Shown: positions 12,830-24,120 of the stretch, one piece after another
Numbering within the stretch: position 1 is the stretch's first letter
Layout: every line of letters starts with the position of its first letter
Assembly: GCA_022818135.1 (NCBI GenBank)
Contig: JAFMSR010000028.1
Span: 475,086 to 539,085 of the forward strand
DNA: 64,000 nucleotides
Reading direction: 5' to 3'
DNA from: Saxidomus purpurata
Taxonomy: Eukaryota; Mollusca; Bivalvia; Venerida; Veneridae
Notes under the pieces: generated by a model
Told to the model about the DNA's origin: nothing
Seen by the model: only the letters and a program-made list of their open reading frames with translations
The model's database searches: none
Translations under genes and position numbers: made by a program

Positions 12830-13881
12830 GTGTCGCCCTTTCGGAGAAAAGGCGATACATAGGGATCGCTTTGTCCGTCCGTCTGTCCGTCCGTCCGTCC
12901 GTCCGTCACACAAACTTAACGTTGGCTATAACTTTGCCATTTCTTAAGATTTCTTCATCAAACTTTACAATTGTATTGCTTATGACAATAGGGTCATGAT
13001 GCCACCAAATTTAGTAGGTCAAGGTCATATTTGACAGAGTTATGCCCCTTTTTGTACTTGGATTTTGTCACGAAAACTTAACGTTGGCTATAACTTTGCC
13101 ATTTCTTAAGATTTCTTCATCAAACTTTCAAATTGCATTGCTTATGACATAAGGGTCGTGATGCCGCCAAAGTTTGTAGGTCAAGGTCATATTTGACAGA
13201 GTTATGCCCCTTTATATACTTAGATTTTTGCTATAACTTTGCCATTTCTTAAAATTTCTTTATCAAACTTTCAGATTGTATTGCTTATGTCAAAAGGGTT
13301 GTGATGCAGCCAAATTATGTAGGTCAAGGTCATATTTGACAGAGTTATGCCCCTTTTTGTACTTGGATTTTGTCACGAAAACTTAACGTTGGCTATAACT
13401 TTGCCATTTCTTAAGATTTCTTCATCAAACTTTCAAATTGCATTGCTTATGACATAAGGGTCGTGATGCCGCCAAAGTTTGTAGGTCAAGGTCATATTTG
13501 ACAGAGTTATGCCCCTTTATATACTTAGATTTTTGCTATAACTTTGCCATTTCTTAAAATTTATCAAATTTTCAAATTATATTGCTTATGTCAAAAGGGT
13601 TGTGATGCCGCCACATTTTGTAGGTCAATGTCTTATTTGACAGAGTTATGCCCCTTTTTGTACTTAGATTTTGTCACGAAAACTTAATGTTGGCTATAAC
13701 TTTGCCATTTCTTAAGATTTCTTCATCAAACTTTCAAATTGTATTGTTTATGACATTAAGGGTCATGATGCCGTGAAAGTTTGTAGGTCAAGGTCATATT
13801 TGACACAGTTATGCCCCTTTTTACACTTAGATTTTGTCACAAAATTGTTGGTTATTCTGACAAAGCATAAGAGGGCGACAC
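12830..13881. mobile_element. GTGTCGCCCT-ended foldback element with higher-order tandem repeats
   Basis: Inverted ends are GTGTCGCCCT (12830-12839) and AGGGCGACAC (13872-13881). A (CCGT)n stretch at about 12872-12906 is followed by units built on TTGGCTATAACTTTGCC and GTTATGCCCCTTT. A ~303-bp block beginning near 13077 is repeated almost exactly from near 13380, so pairs of ~150-bp units form a higher-order repeat. No coding capacity is evident. Confidence 0.75.
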
Positions 13882-14317
13882 AAGTGTTCTACTGAACACC
13901 CATCTAGTTTCATTTTTGTTTTCAGACCATAGATATGTGTCACAAGCTTGGCATTCCACTGTCACAGACGGCAATGTACAACAAAAAGGAATAAACTGCT
14001 GTCTTCCATGAGAAAGAAAACACCCCCTCTAAAGAAGGTCACTTTTAATAATCAAATTTCAAACAAATTGAAGAATTCTTACTGTTTTGTAATTTGATTG
14101 CCATTAAACAACTACCTACTTCTAAGTAATTTTAGTGAAAAGAATTAACAATTTTCCATAAGATTATTGTGCCAACTAATTAAATCACACTTAAAGATGT
14201 ATCAGGGCCTTCAGATTGCTCAATATTTTGAATATACATGTAGTTATATATTATACGTTATGTTAACAAATACATGTATGAACAATTACTTTCATCAGAT
14301 AATTCTTTTTTCTACAG

Positions 14318-14458
14318 ATCACACTATTGCTGATGTAATGACTGGATATATTTTTGAGAAAACATTGGAGCCTTTTGGGATTAACTTCCAGCAAAGATTG
14401 CATCCTTTGATGGGTACAGATAAACAGAAGGCAAATTGGTTAAAACAGGAAATGACAT
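14318..14458 (+). CDS. Orphan exon-like coding segment, unknown product
   Basis: A polypyrimidine tract ending in CTACAG precedes 14318 and a GTATGT donor follows 14458. The 141-bp segment is open and symmetric (phase 1 at both ends). It encodes about 47 residues, including FEKTLEPFGINFQQ and TDKQKANWLKQEM, with ordinary protein composition. I do not recognise the family. A second acceptor-preceded short frame lies at 13925-13991 but ends in a stop without a donor. No other partner exons were found, so this may be a fragment of a gene or of a mobile element. Confidence 0.35.
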
Positions 14459-15557
14459 GTATGTGAAAATAACATGCCATTGAAATACTATAAAGTCGTG
14501 TTTGAGCAACTAATTTTTTTTAGTTACATGATGTGCTGGAGTTTATGAAAATGAGAAGTCAATATATTAAGATATCTTGTTGGAGGTCATGAACGGATAG
14601 TCACACTAGAGAATGATTGTGAAAGGCCACCTAACAGATGACTTCAGCTGCACACCATGATTATCTTAGAGCACAAAGATGGAGAAAAACATGAGAAATT
14701 ACCTTTTCAAAGGTTGATTGGCTACACAAAATACAGTTTGTAGCTCTGGCACAATCATGTTAGTGTATGTGATAAGTGTTTTATAACCTGGGCAACTAGA
14801 ATAACAGTGCTGACTTAGTAGTATGTAGCATTAATTTTTAAACAACATCCTAAGCAATAGTCATAATTATATGCAAATCATTATTATATGCAAATAATGG
14901 TAAAATATATGAAAGCTAACATGATAACGAGACAAAGTGATCAAAGAAAGTGAATTAAATGAATGGAAACACATGAAAGCAAAAAGGCTGATATTCATGA
15001 AAATATGTGCCATACTGCAAACTGTGGTGGAGAAATCCATATGAAACTTCTGTCGGTATGCATTCTTAGGGATGCATCCGGAATTATAATACATATAGAG
15101 AGAACAGCTGTAGAAATGGTGTTTAAACAATAGTACGCACAAGCAGAATTGTTATTTTCGAATGACAGGGAGTAAATATAGAAAGTAGGCCAAAACGTTT
15201 GTATAACATGGGTGAAGCAAACAGAAAATATGTTTTCAACATTTCTTTTTATCTCAATAGTAGGGATGAAATTTGTTGAGGTCATCATAAGATTACTAAA
15301 CTGCTTAAAGTCCCAGGATCACATTGATTTACTGATAAAGAAAAATATATTTACTGATAGGATGCTGATAGAAGTAAAGAACCATGTTTTATTCACTCTA
15401 AAACTATGTTGACATATGTCATTTTCATGAAAAGTTGCCAGAAAGCCTTAATTTTTAGCTCACCTGGCTCAAAGAGCCAGTAAGACATCTTTATTGGTAA
15501 AATAAGAGCTACTAATAGTACTTGCAATTGTTATCCTGGGGGTTTAAGCTATATATA
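14459..15557. other. Non-coding stretch
   Basis: AT-rich with no supported gene. Near 15455-15485 TTTTTAGCTCACCTGGCTC is a solo end fragment of the 17427-18235 repeat family. Confidence 0.4.
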
Positions 15558-17132
15558 CACAGCAAAAATAGAAACGTCCCTCCATATTTCAGGAAAGATT
15601 TATCGAAAACCAAAAGGGTTACTTTTATGAATCAAAATAGAAAAACAAGTTCATTCATTTCTGTATCAAAACCAATTAATTGCATCTGGCTATCTTGTTA
15701 ACTTTTCGAGAGATAATCGGTCAAGAGAGGTAGGGGTCAAAATCAAAAATCACAAAAACTCAGAAAGGTGTTATTGAATGTTTAGAGATGGAATTTCAAT
15801 AAGAAATGTGGCACATCCAGTAAATCTCGTTAGTACCGAGTGTGGCCACCATTTGCATGAATGCATGCAATGATCCTACGCCGCATCGACGTAACGTAAC
15901 GCAATACCAGTGCGTTGGGCAAATTCCTCCATTCCTGTTGTAACGCCCATGTAAGATCGCGAACATTGTCAATCTGATGGTTAGCTCGTGCTTTGCGGCC
16001 CAGCTGATCCCATATGTGCTCAATGGGGTTGAGATCCGGGGAAACCGCGATCCATGGCATGACGTTGACATTGTTTTGCTGCAAGAATTGAGTGGTGACC
16101 CTGGCTACATGAGGGCGGGCATTGTCCTGCATCGATGTTACACCAGGACCGTGCTGACGAATAAATGGTAAGGCATATGCAATTAGCACGTCTGCAACAT
16201 AACGCTGTGCATTAATGTTGACCTGTACAACAACCAAATCTGTCTTCCGGTTTCCCATGATCCCACCCCAGACCATTACGCTCCCTCCCCCAAACCTGTT
16301 CTTCTCAACAATGCAACAATCGGCGAATCGTTCATTTTTACGTCTGTATACCCGTAATTTTCCGTCAGCATGACTAACTGTGAACCGAGGTTCATCGGTG
16401 AACAAAACTCTGTTCCAGTCAGCCCTTCTCCAGTTCAGATGACGTCGCGCCCATAACAGCCTGGCAGCACGGTGACGTTGGGTCATTATCTGACCAGTGT
16501 ACGGGCGGCGTGCCCTGATTGGTTGGGCGTTACGACGCAACCGGTTGCGAGTGGTCTGCCCTGAGACACCGTATTGCTTAGCAGTGACTGTGGCTGCCAA
16601 TTGACGTTGACGTAAATGCGTCAACGTAATGAAACGATCGGCTCTAGCCGTCGTAACACGAGGCCTACCAGGTCGCTGCCGGTCGTGAACAGCCCCAGGC
16701 TGCTGGTACCGAGCTGCAAGACGATCAGTCGTCTTCCGACAGCACCCGAACCGACGCGCGACTACCCTGGCGGACATCCCACCCGCAAGCATCCCTATTA
16801 CCTGATTTCGCTCGTTTTCGGAAAGCCGTAGCATATCGAAAACAGTGAAAAATTAAAGAAAAAATTTAATTTTCAGAATAGCCCCTATCGCATGAATGGT
16901 ACGACATGAACTGAATCAACATATGGATGACATGTATAGCGTGCACGTGCAAAACGTGCAAATGACCGTTCCGGTTACTGGCCGATATGTAAACCGTGCG
17001 TATCGGGTAAACTGTACACGATCGTATTCTGAACATCGCCAGGGTTTAAAATACATGTACATTGAACATGTAGCAACTACACAGACAAAGCTTCACCGGC
17101 TATAAAACAGGGACGTTTCTAGTTTTGCTGAG
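15558..17132. mobile_element. Tc1/mariner transposon with recognisable ends
   Basis: Inverted termini read CACAGCAAAAATAGAAACGT at the left and, reversed from the right end at 17132, CTCAGCAAAACTAGAAACGT. Both continue into CCCT and are flanked by TA (15556-15557, 17133-17134). The ~1.6-kb size, TA duplication and DD34E transposase fit the Tc1 group. The ends differ at only a few positions in the first ~24 bp, so the copy is not very old. It is visibly more GC-rich than its surroundings. Confidence 0.85.
15830..16834 (-). CDS. Tc1-type DD34E transposase
   Basis: A single uninterrupted 334-codon frame. The N-terminal ~110 residues carry paired helix-turn-helix regions for binding the inverted repeats, with a GRPR linker motif at residues 56-59. 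The catalytic triad is visible as D147 (FTDEPRF), D237 (MQDNARPH) and E272 (SPDLNPIEHIWD), with 34 residues between the second D and the E. This enzyme class cuts and re-joins transposon ends at TA sites. The length is normal for the family (about 330-345) and no frameshift or stop is seen. The frame sits about 270-300 bp inside each terminus, so the copy could encode active protein; expression is not shown. Confidence 0.93.
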   Translation of the reverse strand: MLRLSENERNQVIGMLAGGMSARVVARRFGCCRKTTDRLAARYQQPGAVHDRQRPGRPRVTTARADRFITLTHLRQRQLAATVTAKQYGVSGQTTRNRLRRNAQPIRARRPYTGQIMTQRHRAARLLWARRHLNWRRADWNRVLFTDEPRFTVSHADGKLRVYRRKNERFADCCIVEKNRFGGGSVMVWGGIMGNRKTDLVVVQVNINAQRYVADVLIAYALPFIRQHGPGVTSMQDNARPHVARVTTQFLQQNNVNVMPWIAVSPDLNPIEHIWDQLGRKARANHQIDNVRDLTWALQQEWRNLPNALVLRYVTSMRRRIIACIHANGGHTRY

Positions 17133-17426
17133 TATATTATAGTTTCATTTTAAACTGTTAAATGAACAGAAAATGACAGACAACAGTTAAATTCAGTTTA
17201 TAATAATTAGGAAGGGGAGTTTTTGCCTTGTGTCCGTTGTGTATGGAATAGAGGCTGCATTTTTCACTGGATCTTCATGGAACTTGGTCACAATGAATAC
17301 CTTAAAGGTGGTCAATCAAGCAACATTTGATGACAATTTTTACTTTTTGTATATTCTGTTAGAGATTTATTCAAGGAAGAAAAAGACCCATTACATATCT
17401 AGTTAGATCCCTATTAGAAATTTACA
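17133..17426. other. Short non-coding spacer
   Basis: Nothing recognised between the Tc1 element and the next repeat. Confidence 0.4.
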
Positions 17427-18235
17427 TTTTTAGTTCACCTGGCTACGCCAGGCTGAGCTTTTCTGATTGATGATTGTCCGTCGTCCGTCAACATTTTGAT
17501 TCAAATGACATCTCCTCTGAAACCACTAGGCCAATGTTGATAAAACTATACAGGAATGTTCCTTGCATGAAGCTCTACCAAAATTGTTCCATTCCATGCA
17601 GAACTCTGGTTGCTATGGCAAAAAAATAGGAAAAACTTTAAAAATCTTCTTCTCTGAAACCACAAGGAGCTTAGATATTTGGCATGTAGCATTTTCTAGT
17701 GGACCTCTACCAAGATTGTTCAAATTATGACCCCCGGGTCAAAATTAACCCCGCGGGGGTGGTCATCTTAGTTTTGCAAAGGCTGATATAGGAAAAACTT
17801 TAAAAACATTCTTCTCTGAAACCACAAGGCCTAGAGCTAAGATATTTGGCATGTAGCATTGGCTAGTGGACCTCTACCAAGATTGTTCAAATTATGACCC
17901 CCGGATTAAAATTGACCCCACACGGGGGTCACTTAGTTTTACATCTTTATATAGGCTTATATAGGAAAAACTTTTAAAATCTTTTTCTCTGTAACCACAT
18001 GGCCTAGGGCTTAGATATTTGGCAGGTAGCATTGCGGAGTAGACCTCTTCAAAGTTTGTTCAAATTATGCCCCTGGGGTCAAAATTGACCTTTCAGGGGG
18101 AGGGGGGGCTCACTTGTTTAACAAAGACGTATAAAGGAAAACCTATTTTGTATATAACATTATCTAGTGATCTTCCACCAGGCAAGTGGACTTGTACCAA
18201 GGTGAGCGATATAGGGCCATCTTGGCCCTCTTGTA
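17427..18235 (+). repeat. TTCACCTGG-type non-autonomous repeat
   Basis: Starts with TTTTAGTTCACCTGGC and a short CCTGGCTACGCCAGG hairpin, then CGTCGTCCGTC. Repeated ~175-bp units follow (CTCTGAAACCACAAGG, TTTGGCATGTAGCATT, GGACCTCTACCAAG, CAAATTATGACCCC). It ends with GGTGAGCGATATAGGGCCAT and GGCCCTCTTG. The same family lies inverted at 57811-58815 and as fragments at 1804, 9640 and 15455. Confidence 0.7.
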
Positions 18236-21200
18236 TTAATTTTTATAAAATTTTGTTATTACTCCCCTATAATATGAAAGTATTTAAACAGTTGAGTATT
18301 TTTATTTTAATATAATTTCTACTTTTACATTTGCATTGAATAAATATACAAATATTTTAACATTCTGAACCAAAACGCAAGTTTTAAAACTACGTGTAGC
18401 CTCTGAATTCATTTATTTCCAATCTATCTTGGTAGGTAAAGGGAGGTAATAATAATTTTTCAAACTTGCATTTCTAATGAATTCCATCTAAATATATAAT
18501 TGTTAATGCAAATATTTTACAAATATAATACAATAGGTCTTATAGTTATACTTTCCTTAGGCAAAGTATGTGTATCAAATTTGAACTTATGATAAAATAA
18601 CTCTATCTTGGTTGGGCAACCAGGATGGGAAAATCAAATTTTATTATAAAAACCTCCAGTGAAAATCTTACTTGAATTAAGTGCAAAGTGAACATAAATG
18701 AGTGTAAATGATCAGATGTTAAAGTTTCAAACAAATCTGTTACATGTCATAAATCTGATTATCCACCTTTAATACAATCTAGGTCATGTTTGAATATGGA
18801 TCTTCTGGGGTCAAAAACTAGATCACAGGGTCAAATATAGGAAAACCTTGTGTACGAAATATTGGTTGCAGTTTTATATTGGATCTTGATGTAACTTTGT
18901 CAGTATTAGAGGCGTTATGATTCATCGCGGTTCACGATACACTGCGGTTTCTTTTACTTTTGCAGTTCACTTCAAAACATTACCAAAATTTGGTCTGTAC
19001 AGTACGGCACAGTATTAATTTTACTGTTGGTTTTCAGTATAAAAGGAAGTTAACCCTCTGAAGAGCTCAAATAATTTTTTGTTGTTACCAGCCAGGGGTG
19101 TAAGTTGTAACTTGTTTAGGTAATTACTACAGTAAGTGATAATTGAAACATTTTGTCAATAAAATTGCTTCCCTTTGCTGAAAGAAATAACTCCCTTGAA
19201 AGTAGAGGTGACCAAAATAATGGGAATTTCTGAAAACTTGTACAGGTAACAATTCAACATTTCAGTTTTTCCTGAATTTCTTCATTATAAGCAGATTACC
19301 TCTGCAAATACCTTTAGATAAGAGAGAGAAATGCAAGTTCTTTCTTTATAGCTGACAGTAATGACTTTTCAGTTAGACATAATGGATTTATTGGCAAAAT
19401 TGTCTTAGAGATGACCTGAAGAATGTCCTACTTCAGACGGTTTTGTCGTGGCAGAAGTTATTTTAGTGGATGATGAGTAAAAGATAAACATAACTTGTAG
19501 AAATTATTTTCAAAATAACTAAAACAAGTTACAACCCTGACTGGTTATGGTGATTTTCAGACAGGTGCTTCCCAACCTATATAAAAGGAAATTGACATTT
19601 CACTTTTTTGTATTACAAGTTTAGAACAGTAAATTGTCAATGTTACTTATATGAATTAAATTATATTACATAAATATAACAACTGTTATTTTCATTGACT
19701 ATATTCAGTTGTAAGCACTAATTTACAATTTGACTCGTTTTCACGAAGCTATTCATAGACTTTGGTCCATGGCTCAAAAATATTTTGCATCCCACATACA
19801 TGTACTTGTCGCAGTGATGAATAGAGGGGCTTTTGCAACATGTATGTCAATGCTCCTGAAGGAACTTTGAAAGGCACATTAAAAGTTTGGTCCACATCTT
19901 GATACTGTGAGACACCACTTTTGGGGCATTTGTTACTTTCCATTGACAGCTCTAACGACTTGTTTTCTAAATATTTTTATTAACATCGCACTAATGGATT
20001 TGAATATTTTCCACTGCAAAAACCTTAAGCCAGAGATAGGGCATATCCCCCCTGCACATCTTTTGAGGCTAGGCACTTGGAAAATATCCGCTGTATTATT
20101 CAATTCATTCCTCAGTTCACTGGTGCTTAGAGGTGGCAGTTTGTGATTAAATGGAGGTGGCGGTCCTTGCCAATTAATGTGTATTGTATGCCCTAATGGT
20201 TAAAAGAAAAGGAAAAAAGCCATGATCTTGTCTCTTATTAACTTTATGTAATAGACATTTTGTAAATTTGAAAGAAGACTACCATTTGCAATGAATGCAC
20301 TGATAAATTTAATACAATGGACTGTACCAATATGTAATTTCTGTATAGATATTAAAGCCCCTGGATCACTTTAAATGTACTGATACAGTTACATAAATTT
20401 ATTGATAGGATAATGATAGAATCATGTTCTATTCACTCTAAAACAATGACGTTGACATAATAATGCATTTCTTTTGTATTCAAGTAGTTTCTTTCAGAAA
20501 AAGAGTTGCCATTTGCAAAAGCATTGAAAAAAATACTGCACTATGTTTCTGATATGTACTTATAGATTTAAAAAGCAAAGTTAGGAATGGTTTTGGCACA
20601 AATAAAGGTCTTTTCTGTCAGCAAGATATCTTTCTTGATAAAATGAAAGCTACTTGTAAATGTGATCCTGGGACTTTAAACATGACTTATTCTTGAAAAT
20701 GTGTCAACTTTTGTAGAGCAATTTCAAAGCTTGTACTACAGTTGTATTTTGAAATATGAAGTGTACACTCGATTAAATGAAGCATCAGTACTGATGGACT
20801 AAGAACATCATTTAGTTAAAACTTATTTAATTCACTCTGATTGTGGAACAAGTTCTTGCAATGTATATCATCTACTCATGATGACTGTTCCCGTGTGTTC
20901 TGACCAGCACTCACACCGATAGAATATTCTTTTCATCATCATTTTAATCATGAGATGTTTCATATTTCCTCACTCAAGTCAAACTAGAAAAATTTATTAG
21001 GCCACTTCTCTATTTCAGTAAGTTATATTCAATGCTCCAAAGCTGTAGTCTCTATCTAACTCCATCTTATTCATTGTCCGAGTCCGCCACGCAACTAATG
21101 CAAAATTTGCCTGAACATGACTAACTAGATTGATCTATGGTCTTCTGCCACCCAGTCGCACACAAATACTGCAGCACCAAAGACATCAAAATATATACTG

Positions 21201-22658
21201 TGATTGTTTTCTAGGAAAACTGCATGGCGAAACTCTTGTTGTATTCAGTGTCACTGTGTAGTTTTTCAGCTCATGGTCAGAATTATTGCTCTTTTGCTAT
21301 AAGCAGGAAATGGTCAGCTCTTTCTAAACTCCTACCTGCTCTACCAGCCTCCTTTAAAAGGAATGTCTCAGGACTGGCAAGTGGCAACGTTAACAAAATG
21401 ATTAAAAAATCAAGGTAGTATTCATTATATATACATGTACCAGTACTTATGATATACACTGCAGTTCATTCTGTACATCCTGCTTTCGATTACATTAAGT
21501 GAGCGAAAAACATGAGCATGCTGCAAAGTGCATATAAAATGAGTAGTCCATACTTCTGCACAGTTGTAAATTATTGAAGAAATATTTTGTGTATTGGAAG
21601 TTTTTGTTCTATGACCAAAGGATTTTTCAGCAACCACTCGAACATTACTTTCTCTTTCACAGTAGATTTCTAAATTTTAACACTGAACTTTCTAATCTTT
21701 ATTTGATCAAGGCTTTTAATATAAAGTTATTCAGACAGTGCCTGACACAAATTTGATCACTTGTTTTCTTGACAAATCTGCTGACTGTGGCACTATGGAC
21801 AATAGCTAGTACATCTGAGCACTGGGGAAGCGACTCGCAGTTTCCGATTGGATCAATCATCATGTTGGACTAATATCTTTCTTTCCTGAAATTAAGATAG
21901 GATGAAAATTAGCATGTTGTAAGAAGAGATTTATGCACTTGATCATACCGACATTGAATACCTTACGCTGGTTAATCTCTTAAAAAAATTGCATTTTAAA
22001 GTGTAAGCTATGACATAAACCGGCAAACTTTTGACGCATTTTACTAATAGCTATCACTGTACATTATGGAAACTAACAGCAATTAGTTCAGACAGTTTCC
22101 TTATTCTTTTATTGCACAGGTGACTTAGTATATAAAGCAATTTATATAAAATTACAAAATTGTTTTTATTACTATAAACACAATTCAAACGCTTTAATAT
22201 AACCAGGCGGCATTTTTTTTATACACCAGACTGGCCGCCGACAAGACTTAGTGGCAGAGACCTTAATAAATAACAATTGTAATGTGGTATTTTTGTCGAG
22301 AGGTGTCAATCTAATTAACAATGTGTAAAATGAGTAGTTCATTTTACTCGCGGTACAGGTATTTTGAACTGCGGTACACATTAGCCAGGCCCTGTTTTAC
22401 AAACTACCAGTATATTGTTGCAACACAATTGGAATCACTTTTATCCTGATAAGGCCGCATCTTACAACATTTGGCACCTTTGACATAGAAGAGGTTTGAT
22501 TATATTTATATATAGCCAAGTGATGGGTATATCGCACATTTTACGAGTATATGTTGCCTTCAGGAGTAACCTGTCAGATGTGTAAACTGTGTTCTCAAAG
22601 AATTAAGACAATAAAATAGTCACAAGACGGACATAGCCCTTGAAAAAGTTTCAAAAGT
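18236..22658. other. Non-coding stretch
   Basis: Several short open frames occur (for example 19749-19943 on - and 19907-20146 on +), but none has a recognisable domain, splice partner or start context. I see no RNA gene or clear element end. Confidence 0.4.
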
Positions 22659-22659
22659 T

Positions 22660-22960
22660 GGCCCTGTTAGTTCAATCGGTAGTGAATGAGACTTGTAATC
22701 TCAGGGTTGTGGGTTTGATTCCCGGGGCTGACCAACTAAAATTACTACCGAAACAGTCTTTCGGATGTGACTTAAAACTGAGGTTCCATTTGTAATACAC
22801 CTGGCATGTAAAAGAACCTAGAGTGTCTCTGGAATTGGGACGCTTTCTGTATCTTGCACTATCCTCCGAAAACTTAAAATAACTAACCTCTTCTGGGGGC
22901 GTTGGTTGTATGGATTATCTAGTACCAACGATAAAACTCTAATTAAAAACGGTTCGGATC
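22660..22960 (+). mobile_element. tRNA-derived SINE (Thr-like head)
   Basis: The head at 22660-22734 has an A-box-like TAGTTCAATCGGTAG, an anticodon-loop-like CTTGTAA, a B-box-like GGGTTTGATTCCC (22711-22723) and a terminal CCA. It is followed by a non-tRNA body. The extra body and imperfect B box argue for a SINE and not a tRNA gene. Confidence 0.65.
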
Positions 22961-22975
22961 GTTACAGTTTAGTTA

Positions 22976-23167
22976 AGTTTATGCTAATTTATTTTAGCTT
23001 GATTGTGAAGAAAGCTTGCAGCTTATCGAGTCACTCTTGAGTCCACTTCCTGGAAAAACCAGTACTGGTGTCATATGAGGAGGTACGGTCGTGACCCCAA
23101 TGGGGCTCGAACCCGCAACCTCTGGGATGAGTGGCCGACACTTTAACCTCTACACCACTGCTCCCCT
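22976..23167 (-). mobile_element. tRNA-derived SINE, copy 1
   Basis: Read on the minus strand it has a tRNA-like head with GTAGAGGTTAA and B box GGGTTCGAGCCCC, then TCACGACCGTAC and a tail ending in AGCTAAAATAAATTAGC. It is the same family as 50249-50440, with scattered substitutions. Confidence 0.85.
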
Positions 23168-23880
23168 TGTTACTGTGAAGTGTCCAAGGTTACTTCTTAG
23201 TGGTCCGACAGTGTTTCTCATCGGAATATAAAATATCAGTTTGCCAGTACTGAAGTCCTATTAAAGTATTGTGTGAAATAATTTAAAAATGTGAGCTCCT
23301 GCTGGAGTCAAGCCACTAAACAACAAATTGCAAAAGTAACATTAACTTCTTTTATTGATGTCATGCCCACCAATTAGTAACTCGTTACCGGGAGGGTATT
23401 ACCAGTGGTCGTTCCCTCCAGTAAGTAGCTACTGGTAAAAGGCCAGTATTTTATTACTGTCATGTCAACCTGTAAAATCGGTCTGCCTTCGAAGTGGAAA
23501 TAGTGAGATTTGGAAACGACATAAAAAAATAGAAGTGCAATTAAAAAAACAAAAAGAGTAGTGCATGTCACCTCTGTGCAACCGTAAATATCTCCTGTCA
23601 CATATCATGTAACTTACCACTGAGTCTGAACAACAGTATCAGCTCGGCACAGAGGCTTTGTCTAGCGTATATAACTGGTGAATGGGCTGATGTTTTCATT
23701 TTAAAAAAATTGTCTATTTTCCATACTTCTTTGGATAAAATCTAAACATGCCGATTACCGACTTCCTTTTGCATCGGCGAGGTTGATTGGATGATAAGAA
23801 GACTATTGGCGAAAAATGCAGGTGATTGATTGAAATATGCTGGAATTGACCAGGTGTTATCCAGAGCAAGACATGTAGCC
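23168..23880. other. Non-coding stretch
   Basis: Contains the second copy of the TGTCAACCTGTAAAAT segment (about 23463). No gene is seen. Confidence 0.4.
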
Positions 23881-23884
23881 CAAT

Positions 23885-24120
23885 GATATGCGCTTGCACG
23901 TTTCACGTTTAGCGACTACATGTTGGGCATGCGCACTAGCAATTGCACGGTTTCCTACGCGCTGCACGCTGGGCATGCGCACTAGCAATTGCACGGTTCT
24001 ACACGCTACACGCTGCACGCTGGGCATGCGCAGTAACATACCGTGCAACACGATCGTGTCCGACACGCGTGCAACACGCTTTTACACGCAAACACGGGGA
24101 ACCTACACGCAGGCGCCACT
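23885..24120. repeat. TA-flanked inverted end, right member, with subterminal repeats
   Basis: Ends in ACACGCAGGCGCCACTG followed by TA, the inverse of the left member at 4686. Inside, GGGCATGCGCACTAGCAATT is repeated at about 23926 and 23972 (46-bp period) with a third partial copy near 24021. CACG/CGTG words are dense. Open frames here are low-complexity artefacts. Confidence 0.55.

Noticed and set aside
19749..20146. Head-to-head open frames of 64 and 79 codons
   Set aside because: No domain, no intron signals and no partner exons; the plus-strand frame also overlaps the minus one.
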